DNA of 5,881 bases from Dehalococcoidia bacterium (GTDB lineage: Bacteria > Chloroflexota > Dehalococcoidia > GIF9 > AB-539-J10): positions 1-5,881 of the forward strand of contig JAUVYD010000107.1 of NCBI GenBank assembly GCA_030603265.1, written 5' to 3'. Position numbers and translations under genes: made by a program. The notes under the pieces are model-generated. The model searched no databases. It had not been told where the DNA came from and saw only the letters and a list, made by a program, of their open reading frames with translations. Of the stretch, positions 1 to 5,440 are shown piece after piece (position 1 is the first letter of the stretch; every line of letters begins with the position of its first letter).

Positions 1-170
1 TCAAGCTCCATTCAGTTCCCGCTCCTCCTCACCCGGATATTCCATTCTAGCACCACTGTCAACCGCAGGGGGAGGTGTGTCCGGGGGGCGCTCAGGATGG
101 TGGTGCGACCGGCTGATAGGGGAGCACGATACGCGGCTCGAAGGGTCCGGAACCGGGGGCGCCTCTCCGG
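1..170. other. Left-edge non-coding stretch downstream of the first phosphatidyltransferase gene
   Basis: I see no supportable gene here. A minus-strand frame is open and ends in TGA at 3-1, but it has no recognisable product and no start with a ribosome binding site. Just past the stop codon of the neighbouring gene there is a small inverted repeat (CCGGA at 147-151, TCCGG at 166-170) with a 14-nt loop. It could be a weak terminator for the minus-strand genes, but it has no following T-run, so I do not call one. Confidence 0.4.
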
Positions 171-782
171 TCAGTCCGTGAAGACGTAGCTGCCCTTCTT
201 GAGGTAGGAGTAGAACGTGAGAACCGTTGAGATGAGCGACAGGTACATCAGGACGGCGAGGCCCATGTCGGAACCGACGCCCAGGGTCGCCACTATGAGC
301 GGCGCCATCCAGAACCAGTAGTTGGCTTTGGCGACAGGAGGAGGAGATGGGAAGTCGAAGACGCGCGTGCGGCGTTTACACAGGAAGACCGCAACGCCGA
401 CCAGCACTGCGACGCCTCCAGCGAGCGCGGGCACCGCGTAGAGATACGGATTCAGGGGCATGAGGCCGTCCGTGCGCGCGAAGAGTCCCGCAACGATGGC
501 GAGTATCAGGCTCGGCATGAAGAGGAGTTCGTCGGCCACAAGGTCGAACAACGCTCCTCCCGGTGTCTCCTGGCCGAGACGGCGCGACAGGATGCCGTCG
601 AGGGTGTCTGTCAACGCGGCCACTATGAGCAGGATTCCTGCTGCGAAGATGGCGCCTGGCTCTCTCTGGTACAGGAGGTAGCCGATGACGGCGGCAAGAA
701 CGACACGGAGCGCTGTGACGCAGTTCGGCACGTTGAATCTCAGGCGCAGACTTGAGTCTGCAGTAGTGGCTATCGGCTTCAT
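171..782 (-). CDS. CDP-alcohol phosphatidyltransferase family protein, PgsA-like (copy A)
   Basis: This is a 203-residue integral membrane enzyme of the CDP-alcohol phosphatidyltransferase family, which moves a phosphatidyl group from a CDP-linked lipid to an alcohol acceptor in phospholipid synthesis. The family signature is present as D59-x2-D62-G63-x2-S66-R67-x8-G76-x3-D80-x3-D84. All metal-binding and catalytic aspartates are kept, but the usual Ala before Arg is Ser. The N-terminal NVPNCVTALR (residues 17-26) resembles the NxPNxLTxxR entry of phosphatidylglycerophosphate synthases. About six hydrophobic segments are visible, near residues 23-38, 43-58, 86-102, 113-135, 153-168 and 173-193. 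The ATG at 782 is chosen because AGGAGAG lies 11 nt upstream; the frame is open to an ATG at 842, but that extension is not shared with copy B. It lies 157 bp downstream of copy B on the same strand. The acceptor alcohol cannot be told from sequence, so PgsA and cardiolipin-synthase-like roles both remain possible. Confidence 0.88.
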   Translation of the reverse strand: MKPIATTADSSLRLRFNVPNCVTALRVVLAAVIGYLLYQREPGAIFAAGILLIVAALTDTLDGILSRRLGQETPGGALFDLVADELLFMPSLILAIVAGLFARTDGLMPLNPYLYAVPALAGGVAVLVGVAVFLCKRRTRVFDFPSPPPVAKANYWFWMAPLIVATLGVGSDMGLAVLMYLSLISTVLTFYSYLKKGSYVFTD

Positions 783-1521
783 ATCTCTGAGTTCTCTCCT
801 ATGATGGTGAGAGTTACAGCCTATCACAGCCGATTGGCACAATGTGCGGCCATGTGGACGATGGCTCTGCGCACCGGTGTTCTGTGTTGTCGCAACGTTC
901 CCGTTGTCCGTGATACGAGCGGTGGCGGTGTGGTGCGGTTCAGTCCGTGAAGACGTAGCAGCTCTTCTTCAGGTACGAGTAGAAGGCCAGCACGGTGAAG
1001 ATGAGGGCCAGGAGCATCATGACGGAGAGGAACTCGTCGGGCCCTATGCGCAGCACGGCCACTATCAGCGCTGCCATCCAGAACCAGTAGGTGGCCTTGA
1101 CCACCGGTGGAGGCGATGGGAGTTCCATGAAGCGGGTGCGGCGTTTCCACAGATAGATGCTCACTCCTGCCAGCACCGTAGCCCCGCCGGCGAGCGCCGG
1201 CACCGCGTAGAGATACGGGTTCAGAGGTACGAGTCCATCGGTGCGGTCGAAGAGCCCTGCCCTTATTGCAAGGACCAGGCTCGGCATGAAGAGTATCTCG
1301 TCGGCCACAAGGTCGAAGAGCGCTCCTCCCGTGGTTGCCTGGCCGAGACGGCGCGACAGGAGACCATCCAGTGTGTCGGTGGACGCGGCGATGATGAGCA
1401 GAATGCCTGCTGCGAAGATGGTGCCTGGCTCCCTCTGATACAGGAGGTATGCGATGACGGCGGCAAGTACGACGCGCAGCGCCGTTAGACAGTTGGGCGC
1501 GTTCCTCTGGAGTCGCAGCGA
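171..1521 (-). repeat. Tandem gene duplication (two ~580-bp direct copies)
   Basis: The segments 171-752 and 940-1521 encode the same 193-residue core and are direct repeats offset by 769 bp. Long exact DNA matches remain, for example GGCACCGCGTAGAGATACGG and GGCCGAGACGGCGCGACAGG in both. The copies have no indels within the aligned core, while the regions upstream of each core differ. Confidence 0.85.
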
Positions 1522-1641
1522 ATTTATCGACGTATCTGTTTGCACGGAAGGGGAACCCCTTTCTGCCACCGTCCGGCGGCCAATGTCATTGTTTAGCAGG
1601 TTCGGGTTGGTTGTGGCAAGTGCGGCGGAGAATTCGAGCAT
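940..1641 (-). CDS. CDP-alcohol phosphatidyltransferase family protein, PgsA-like (copy B)
   Basis: This is a tandem paralogue of the downstream gene. From residue 41 to the end (193 residues) it aligns with copy A without a gap, at 149 identities by hand count. The active-site signature is intact at D89, D92, G93, R97, G106, D110 and D114, again with Ser in place of Ala before the Arg. Six membrane segments are expected in the same places. Variation is concentrated in the loop and helix after residue 150 and in the last two helices, while the N-terminal PNC-x-TALRVVLAAVI block and the C-terminal FYSYLKK and YVFTD are shared. The start is uncertain: the ATG at 1641 adds a polar N-terminus of about 40 residues absent from copy A and lacks a clear ribosome binding site. 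A GTG at 1545 would give a 201-residue protein matching copy A in length, with a weak purine-rich site (AAAGGGG) 10 nt upstream. Confidence 0.85.
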   Translation of the reverse strand: MLEFSAALATTNPNLLNNDIGRRTVAERGSPSVQTDTSINSLRLQRNAPNCLTALRVVLAAVIAYLLYQREPGTIFAAGILLIIAASTDTLDGLLSRRLGQATTGGALFDLVADEILFMPSLVLAIRAGLFDRTDGLVPLNPYLYAVPALAGGATVLAGVSIYLWKRRTRFMELPSPPPVVKATYWFWMAALIVAVLRIGPDEFLSVMMLLALIFTVLAFYSYLKKSCYVFTD

Positions 1642-1733
1642 GTTTGCATGGCCGGACGGCTCGTGAGGCCCTCTGTCACGCCTGTGAGTGAGGTGGCAGT
1701 CAGCATAATGGGTGGAGTGTAGTATTCCCGCCC

Positions 1734-1747
1734 GACAGCTGCCTGTC
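1734..1747. other. Small hairpin downstream of the dehydrogenase gene
   Basis: GACAG (1734-1738) and CTGTC (1743-1747) form a perfect 5-bp stem with a 4-nt loop, 20 nt beyond the dehydrogenase stop codon. No T-run follows on the minus strand, so it is at best a weak terminator or pause site. The rest of the 125-bp gap 1642-1766 shows nothing convincing. Confidence 0.25.
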
Positions 1748-1766
1748 CGCTCGTCCGCGCCGTGGG

Positions 1767-2738
1767 CTACTTCTCTTCGTACACCTGCCGGTTGATACAG
1801 TTCGGGATGCGCTCGCCCCTGAGCCCCATCATCAACTGGTCCACGGCCATGGTCATCATTCCCTTTCTGACCTCCGGGACGGCACTGCCGATGTGCGGCA
1901 TGATGATGATGTTGTCGAGTGTGAACAGAGGGCTGTCCAGCGGGAGAGGCTCGGTGCTGGTGACATCGATCGCTGCTCTCAAGATGCGGTGCTCTTTGAG
2001 AGCCTCGTAGAGGGCCTCGTCATCGACGACGGCGCCGCGTGCAGCGTTCACGAGTATCGCGGTCGGCTTCATGACGGCGAACTCGTCGCGGCCCATCATG
2101 CCGCGCGTCTGCGCCGTGAGGGGAGGTGTGAGGACGACGAAATCGGACTCGGCCAGCAGGCCGTGCAGACTGTCGCGGTACTCCGCGCCAAGGAGTGATT
2201 CGGCGTTCAGGTTGCGGTTGTGATACAGAACGCGCATGTTGAACCCCCGTGCGCGCTTGGCGACGTGGGAACCTATGTGGCCCATCCCGACGATGCCCAG
2301 CGTCTTGTTGTTCACGTTGACTCCGGGGAGATCGAGGTGCGCGTGCGCCTTCCATCGGCCGTCGCGGGCGAAGGCCTGGCCCTCGACTATGCGTCGTGCA
2401 GCGGCGAGGAGGAGCGCGAACGCGAGGTCGGCTGTTGTCTCAGTAAGGATGTTGGGTGTGTGTCCCACGGGTATGCCCCGGCGTGTCGCCTCTGCGAGGT
2501 CTATGTGGTCGCAGCCGTCGCCCATGTTGCTGATGACACGAAGTTTCGGTGCGGCCGCGAAGACCTCCGGACTGATGCGGTTCGCTACGGGGATGAGTCC
2601 CTCGATGTCCGGGACCTCGCGGAGCAGGGCTTCAACCGGCATCTCCTCGGCGCCCTCCCAGACCTTGAACTCGTGAACGCCCTTCAGTCGCTCGAAGACC
2701 TCCGGAAAGAAGCTCTTGCAGATGTAAACCTTCGCCAT
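1767..2738 (-). CDS. D-2-hydroxyacid dehydrogenase (glyoxylate/hydroxypyruvate reductase-like)
   Basis: This is a complete 323-residue cytoplasmic NAD(P)-dependent oxidoreductase that reduces 2-keto acids to D-2-hydroxy acids or the reverse. Family landmarks are all present: the Rossmann motif GMGHIG at 151-156, the substrate arginine R234 in NAARG, E263 in STEPLP, and the catalytic histidine H282 in MPHIGS. The substrate loop around NMGDGCDHID (71-80) is also typical. After the second beta strand the residues are HNRN (173-176) rather than an acidic residue, which hints at NADP(H) over NAD(H); that is inference. The ATG at 2738 is chosen because AAAGGAGG sits 5 nt upstream and the protein then starts like the family (MAKVYICKSFFPEVF); a 28-residue in-frame extension to 2822 has no support. 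The substrate could be glyoxylate, hydroxypyruvate, or an aryl or branched 2-keto acid. A broken relative lies at 5133-5237. Confidence 0.93.
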   Translation of the reverse strand: MAKVYICKSFFPEVFERLKGVHEFKVWEGAEEMPVEALLREVPDIEGLIPVANRISPEVFAAAPKLRVISNMGDGCDHIDLAEATRRGIPVGHTPNILTETTADLAFALLLAAARRIVEGQAFARDGRWKAHAHLDLPGVNVNNKTLGIVGMGHIGSHVAKRARGFNMRVLYHNRNLNAESLLGAEYRDSLHGLLAESDFVVLTPPLTAQTRGMMGRDEFAVMKPTAILVNAARGAVVDDEALYEALKEHRILRAAIDVTSTEPLPLDSPLFTLDNIIIMPHIGSAVPEVRKGMMTMAVDQLMMGLRGERIPNCINRQVYEEK

Positions 2739-2913
2739 GATGGCCTCCTTTGATAGTTGTGTTGCTGCCGGGCCCCCGCCGAAACGACGATGCCGCAATC
2801 GTGCTCGCGGCCCGTCCGGCATCGCTGCCGGTCATTGTGCCGGCGGCTCGCAGGGTCTGCCATGGCCCCTGCAGGCATCCGCGGCAGTGTTCGGGTTGCC
2901 AGCCTGAGAGGCA

Positions 2914-2942
2914 AAGGTATCGGTGGACCTTTCGGATGTCAA
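2914..2942 (-). promoter_or_regulatory. Promoter candidate for the D-2-hydroxyacid dehydrogenase
   Basis: Read on the minus strand, a perfect -35 hexamer TTGACA (2942-2937) is followed by a 17-nt spacer and TACCTT (2919-2914), which matches three of six positions of the -10 consensus, including the key T-A and final T. Transcription would begin near 2907, giving a leader of about 170 nt. An inverted repeat AAAGGT/ACCTTT overlaps the spacer and -10 box and might serve as a binding site. Confidence 0.5.
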
Positions 2943-3044
2943 TAGCCGCTCCTCAGGGCGAGCACCTGGCGCCGCCCGCCGCTGCACCGCGGAAGACCGC
3001 TGTTTCCAATACCCTGACACGCAGGTAGCACGCTCGAAAAACCC

Positions 3045-3073
3045 TTGACAAAGCAACAGCCGCTCCCTACCCT
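3045..3073 (+). promoter_or_regulatory. Promoter candidate for the LarC-like gene and acyl-CoA dehydrogenase
   Basis: TTGACA (3045-3050), a 17-nt spacer and TACCCT (3068-3073) form a sigma70-type promoter with the same layout as the divergent one at 2914-2942; the -10 boxes differ by one base. Transcription would start near 3080, leaving a leader of about 125 nt before the coding region. Confidence 0.5.
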
Positions 3074-3177
3074 GACTGTGCAACCGGCCCTCTCCCTGCG
3101 GTCGGGGTCGTGGGGTAGCTTCTCACAGCGGTTGAGTCTGCAACAATTGCTGTCTTGACACTCCACCGGGAATAGAG

Positions 3178-3211
3178 GGAAGGAGTTGCCGTATTGAGCA
3201 GCACAGCATGA
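3178..3211 (+). promoter_or_regulatory. Ribosome binding site with possible 5-codon leader overlapping the LarC-like start
   Basis: A strong site GGAAGGAG (3178-3185) lies 22 nt before the ATG at 3208, too far for normal initiation. At ideal distance are a TTG at 3194, which opens a 5-codon frame (TTG AGC AGC ACA GCA) ending in a TGA that overlaps the ATG as ATGA at 3208-3211, and an in-frame ATT at 3193. Either translational coupling through the tiny leader or a rare ATT start could explain the layout. Confidence 0.4.
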
Positions 3212-3741
3212 CGCGCTCCCCGAGCATTCTGCTTCTCGCCCAGGTTGACCATGCCTGCGGCGATGTCATTGCGTCGGTGACGGAGGAACTCATCGCGCTC
3301 GGGGTGCAGAACGTGAACCTGGTTTCGTCGTTGACCAAGAAAGGAAGGCCAGGCTATCTGCTGTTCGTGGACCTTCCGGAAACCCTTCTCGGGCAAGTAG
3401 AGCAGGTTCTGGCCACGGAGCTGGGCATACTTGGTTGGCGCATCCTCTCCGCGGAGCACCGGAAGGCGCGCGTACGTGAGGTCGAGCAACAGGTGCGCCT
3501 GTCTCTGGGTGCCGAGGAGCATGTGCTCGACGTGCCCGTGAAGCTCGTGGAGACGGCGAAGGGATATGTGCCAGTCAGCATCGAGCATGAATACTGCCGG
3601 CGTCTGCGGCAGCAGCTTCGTGAGAACCATGGAGTTGAAATCCCTCTGGAGCTTCTCAAGTCGCGCATCCGCGCTGCAGGAGGCCGCAGAGCGTGCCCTG
3701 TCCATCGCACAGGCTCTCAACCAGAGCGAAGGAAGCACTGA
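3208..3741 (+). CDS. LarC C-terminal-domain-like nickel insertion protein (DUF111/LarC2 type), stand-alone
   Basis: The protein matches the C-terminal half of LarC, the CTP-dependent enzyme that inserts nickel into the pyridinium pincer cofactor of LarA-type 2-hydroxyacid racemases. Visible family blocks, in order, are an opening strand with a D-rich turn (residues 7-20), the hallmark KKGRPG at 44-49 (family pattern MKKgRPG), ELGILGWR at 71-78 (family tlGvR), VPVKL at 109-113, and EHEYC at 126-130 (family PEyeDc). The N-terminal LarC domain is absent and no larC1 lies upstream, so this is a solo domain, as expected if the partner is encoded elsewhere. The start at 3208 keeps the whole domain, though its ribosome binding site is distant. 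The last 23 codons (from about 3670) look out of frame: the native tail probably lies in the next frame and ends at 3745. It likely forms a two-gene unit with the acyl-CoA dehydrogenase. The family call is firm; activity is unproven. Confidence 0.78.
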   Translation: MTRSPSILLLAQVDHACGDVIASVTEELIALGVQNVNLVSSLTKKGRPGYLLFVDLPETLLGQVEQVLATELGILGWRILSAEHRKARVREVEQQVRLSLGAEEHVLDVPVKLVETAKGYVPVSIEHEYCRRLRQQLRENHGVEIPLELLKSRIRAAGGRRACPVHRTGSQPERRKH

Positions 3742-3745
3742 GTAG
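3671..3745 (+). other. Probable true C-terminus of the LarC-like protein in the +1 frame
   Basis: Past codon 154 the annotated frame turns into an Arg/Pro/Gly-rich tail (AAGGRRACPVHRTGSQ and onward), whereas the +1 frame reads ALQEAAERALSIAQALNQ and ends GSTE at a TAG (3743-3745). That tail is a plausible amphipathic helix, as LarC proteins have after the GVxL region, and its third-position GC is higher (17 of 24 codons against 12 of 23). One extra base near 3670, a sequencing error or a +1 frameshift would explain it. A separate 38-codon reading from an ATG at 3629 is possible but has no ribosome binding site. Confidence 0.5.
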
Positions 3746-3760
3746 CAAGGATCGGATTCT

Positions 3761-3779
3761 CTCCGGTGTATGGCCGGAG
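3761..3779 (+). other. Hairpin between the LarC-like gene and the acyl-CoA dehydrogenase gene
   Basis: CTCCGG (3761-3766) and CCGGAG (3774-3779) form a perfect 6-bp stem with a 7-nt loop in the short gap between the two plus-strand genes. No T-run follows, so full termination is unlikely; it may act in mRNA processing or stability, or be chance. Confidence 0.35.
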
Positions 3780-3823
3780 CAGGAACGTGGGAGACTAATC
3801 GACGACAACGGGAGGTGAGAGCA

Positions 3824-5044
3824 GTGAAGGAGTATGCCGACTTCATTACGGAAGAGGACCGGATGATGATTGCGAGCATCCGGGACTTCGTCAAGGAGGA
3901 GATTCTGCCTGTCAGGCAGCAGCTTGACGAGGATGAGGACAGGCGCGTTGTGCACGGGGTTCTCGATGGCCTGGCCGCAATTGGTATGCACAAGCGCGGG
4001 CTGCCCGAGTCTCTCGGCGGGATGCGCGCGAGCGCAATCTCACTCATGGTGGGCTACGAGGAGGTGTCGCGGGCCGACTGCGGCATTGCCATGACGCTCA
4101 GCGTGCCACCCTGGGTCTTCGGCCCGGCGATGCGCTCGCACAACGAACGTGTTATGCAGGAACTCTGCCCACCGTACTGCGGCGACACGTTTGTCGAGGC
4201 GTGCCAGGCGATGACCGAGCCTGAAGGCGGCTGCAATATCGAGAGCGCCGAGTACCGCGGGAAGGCCATCCATACCCGGGCGCGGCTTGACGGCGACGAA
4301 TGGGTGATAAACGGGGCCAAGCAGTTCCCCAGTGGAGGGAGTGTGGCGGATGTGTACCTGGTCACCTGCACGACCGATCCGGAACTGGCGGAGGAGGGCA
4401 TCGCGCTCATCTACGTGCCCGCGGATACGCCTGGCCTCTCTTTCAGCAAGCCCGAGAACAAGATGGGCATGCGCTTCACCGATGTGAATGCGTCTATCTA
4501 CCTGGACGACGTCAGGGTCCCGAAGGACTACCGCGCCTCCATGGAGCCGGGCAAGGACCACCAGAGTTTCCGCAACTTCCTCTCGTGGGGAAGGCTCTCC
4601 AGCGCTGCCTTCGCTGTCGGCGCGGCCCAGGGTGCGCTGGACATCGCCCTCGAGTTTACCGGCCAGCGCTACTACGACGGCAAGCAGGTGCGTCAGCACG
4701 GGTTGCAGGCGGCCATGCTCGCGGACATGATGATAGGTGTCGAAAGCGCCCGCTTCTACTATCTAACGGTGGCCAGCATGTTCAACAACCGCAAGGTCTA
4801 CGGACCGCCGTACTCCGATGCGCAGATAGCCAGTGCCTCCGGGGCCAAGATCTATGCCTGTGACATGGCCATTCGCGTCTGCAATATGGCGATGGAACTG
4901 ACCGGCTCTTATGGCTACATGAAGAACTACCACATCGAGAAGTACCTGCGCGACAGCAAGATAGTCCAGCTCTGGGAGGGTGGTGGACAGCTCGGACGCA
5001 TAGACGTAGCCCGGGGCCGCTACGAGATGGTGCCGTATGTGTAA
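3824..5044 (+). CDS. Acyl-CoA dehydrogenase family flavoprotein
   Basis: This is a complete 406-residue FAD enzyme that interconverts acyl-CoA and 2,3-enoyl-CoA. The three-part family fold is recognisable: a helical N-domain (about 1-120), a beta domain with AMTEPEGGCN (129-138), and a C-terminal helical domain. The second family signature is complete (E358-x2-GS-x-GY-x2-N-x4-K-x3-D377). The expected catalytic base is E385 in QLWEGGGQ, aligning with Glu376 of medium-chain enzymes. In the first signature the usual GSD is GCN (136-138). The GTG at 3824 is chosen because GGAGGTGA lies 5 nt upstream and the product starts MKEYADFITEEDR; an ATG at 3770 lies inside a hairpin and lacks a ribosome binding site. 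It starts about 80 nt after the LarC-like gene and probably shares its transcript. Acyl substrate and electron partner are unknown; no electron-transfer flavoprotein gene is in the window. Confidence 0.94.
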   Translation: MKEYADFITEEDRMMIASIRDFVKEEILPVRQQLDEDEDRRVVHGVLDGLAAIGMHKRGLPESLGGMRASAISLMVGYEEVSRADCGIAMTLSVPPWVFGPAMRSHNERVMQELCPPYCGDTFVEACQAMTEPEGGCNIESAEYRGKAIHTRARLDGDEWVINGAKQFPSGGSVADVYLVTCTTDPELAEEGIALIYVPADTPGLSFSKPENKMGMRFTDVNASIYLDDVRVPKDYRASMEPGKDHQSFRNFLSWGRLSSAAFAVGAAQGALDIALEFTGQRYYDGKQVRQHGLQAAMLADMMIGVESARFYYLTVASMFNNRKVYGPPYSDAQIASASGAKIYACDMAIRVCNMAMELTGSYGYMKNYHIEKYLRDSKIVQLWEGGGQLGRIDVARGRYEMVPYV

Positions 5045-5084
5045 CCGGCATGCCTGACCGAAGGTAGCGTAATGATGATTGCGA

Positions 5085-5108
5085 GGTGGGGGCCACACGG
5101 TCCCCGCC
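5085..5108 (+). terminator. Probable transcription terminator of the acyl-CoA dehydrogenase unit
   Basis: GGTGGGGGCC (5085-5094), loop ACAC, and GGTCCCCGCC (5099-5108) form a continuous 10-bp stem when read as plus-strand RNA, using one U-G and one G-U pair. On the minus strand the same positions become A-C mismatches, so the structure favours the plus transcript. It begins 40 nt after the stop codon. The following bases are only mildly T-rich. Confidence 0.5.
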
Positions 5109-5132
5109 GCTCTGTTCGCGGGTTGCCCGGGC

Positions 5133-5237
5133 GTCCTGCTCGCAGACCGGGCGGTTGATGCGGTCCGACAGCCTCTCTCCCTTCAGTTTCTCGAAGACAT
5201 TGGGCGAGAAGGCACTTCAGACGTGAACCCACGCTGC
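5133..5237 (-). pseudogene. Remnant of a second D-2-hydroxyacid dehydrogenase with large internal deletion
   Basis: On the minus strand the first 20 codons align without gaps to codons 1-20 of the intact dehydrogenase at 1767-2738. Ten residues are identical, including FxPxVFExLKG, but the start codon is GCA and codon 7 is TGA. The next residues read GERLSDRINRPVCEQD, which aligns with the intact C-terminus GERIPNCINRQVYEEK (8 of 16 identical), with the Gly at the joint counted in both matches. About 288 codons are therefore missing in frame. The junction falls where the intact gene has similar short sequences (CTGAAGGGC for LKG and CTCAGGGGC for LRG), so deletion between short direct repeats is plausible. 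It cannot make an enzyme. It lies downstream of the oxidoreductase gene on the same strand, suggesting an ancestral neighbour of that gene. The match is short and hand-aligned, but two ordered matches make chance unlikely. Confidence 0.7.
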
Positions 5238-5277
5238 TGCGGCCTTGGTTGGAGGAGTTTTCCTGCAGACCGATTCG

Positions 5278-5313
5278 TGCGCGGGGCGGGCATCTGCTGC
5301 CCGCCCCGGCGCA
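5278..5313. terminator. Strong GC-rich hairpin between convergent genes
   Basis: GGGGCGGGCA (5283-5292), loop TCTGC, and TGCCCGCCCC (5298-5307) form a perfect 10-bp stem. It extends by TGCGC/GCGCA (5278-5282 and 5309-5313) around a single bulged G at 5308, for 15 pairs in all. It works on both strands and sits between convergent transcripts, so a bidirectional terminator or an insulating structure is likely. There is no clear T-run on either side. Confidence 0.55.
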
Positions 5314-5326
5314 GTGAGCAAGAAGT

Positions 5327-5363
5327 GCATCCGACCGCTCCGGGTGGGGGACCGGCCGGATGC
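5327..5363 (-). terminator. Probable terminator of the oxidoreductase gene
   Basis: GCATCCG (5327-5333) pairs with CGGATGC (5357-5363), and CCG (5335-5337) with CGG (5353-5355). Position 5334/5356 is an A-C mismatch on the plus strand but a U-G pair on the minus strand, giving an unbroken 11-bp stem with a 15-nt loop for the minus transcript. It begins 77 nt after the oxidoreductase stop codon and is followed on the minus strand by ACTTCTTGCT. Confidence 0.55.
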
Positions 5364-5440
5364 CTCTCGTTGTCACGCCTCGTTGCTGTCCCCGGCTGCC
5401 CCATCCTGACCGCCGGCGCAGTCGACTTGCTACGTCACTT

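Larger units (their letters stand above)
2739..3207. other. Divergent intergenic regulatory region
   Basis: This 469-bp stretch separates the minus-strand dehydrogenase from the plus-strand LarC-like gene and holds no supportable gene. It carries one promoter candidate for each direction, with their -35 boxes about 100 bp apart and leaders of about 170 nt (minus) and 125 nt (plus). A third exact TTGACA lies at 3155-3160 but has no fitting -10 box. Open frames here on both strands lack ribosome binding sites and recognisable products. Confidence 0.6.

Noticed and set aside
1..60. Short minus-strand frame ending at position 1 as the tail of a gene
   Set aside because: The frame is open but low in complexity (Pro/His-rich upstream) and has no start signal or family match.
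844..1488. 214-codon plus-strand open frame opposite the second phosphatidyltransferase
   Set aside because: It is the antisense shadow of a well-supported membrane protein; its product is His/Arg/Glu-rich with no family resemblance.
2739..2822. 28-codon upstream extension of the D-2-hydroxyacid dehydrogenase
   Set aside because: The ATG at 2738 has a perfect ribosome binding site 5 nt upstream and a family-like N-terminus; the extension is Arg/Gly-rich and has no start signal.
2880..2990. Glycine-riboswitch-like pieces on the minus strand (CCGAA, then CTTTG and CTCTCAGG) upstream of a glyoxylate-reductase-like gene
   Set aside because: The GGAGAG partner strand and the GGRGCAA block are missing and the promoter candidate would cut through the aptamer. 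A covariance search with the glycine riboswitch model on 2760-3010, minus strand, would be decisive.
3155..3160. Second TTGACA close to the LarC-like gene as its promoter
   Set aside because: No -10-like hexamer lies 16-18 nt downstream; the spot is occupied by the ribosome binding site.
3067..4047. 326-codon minus-strand open frame opposite the LarC-like gene and the start of the acyl-CoA dehydrogenase
   Set aside because: It lies antisense to two genes with clear family matches, has no recognisable domain or ribosome binding site, and long antisense frames are common in GC-rich DNA.
4040..4699. 219-codon minus-strand open frame inside the acyl-CoA dehydrogenase
   Set aside because: It is an antisense shadow of a conserved enzyme with complete signatures on the plus strand.
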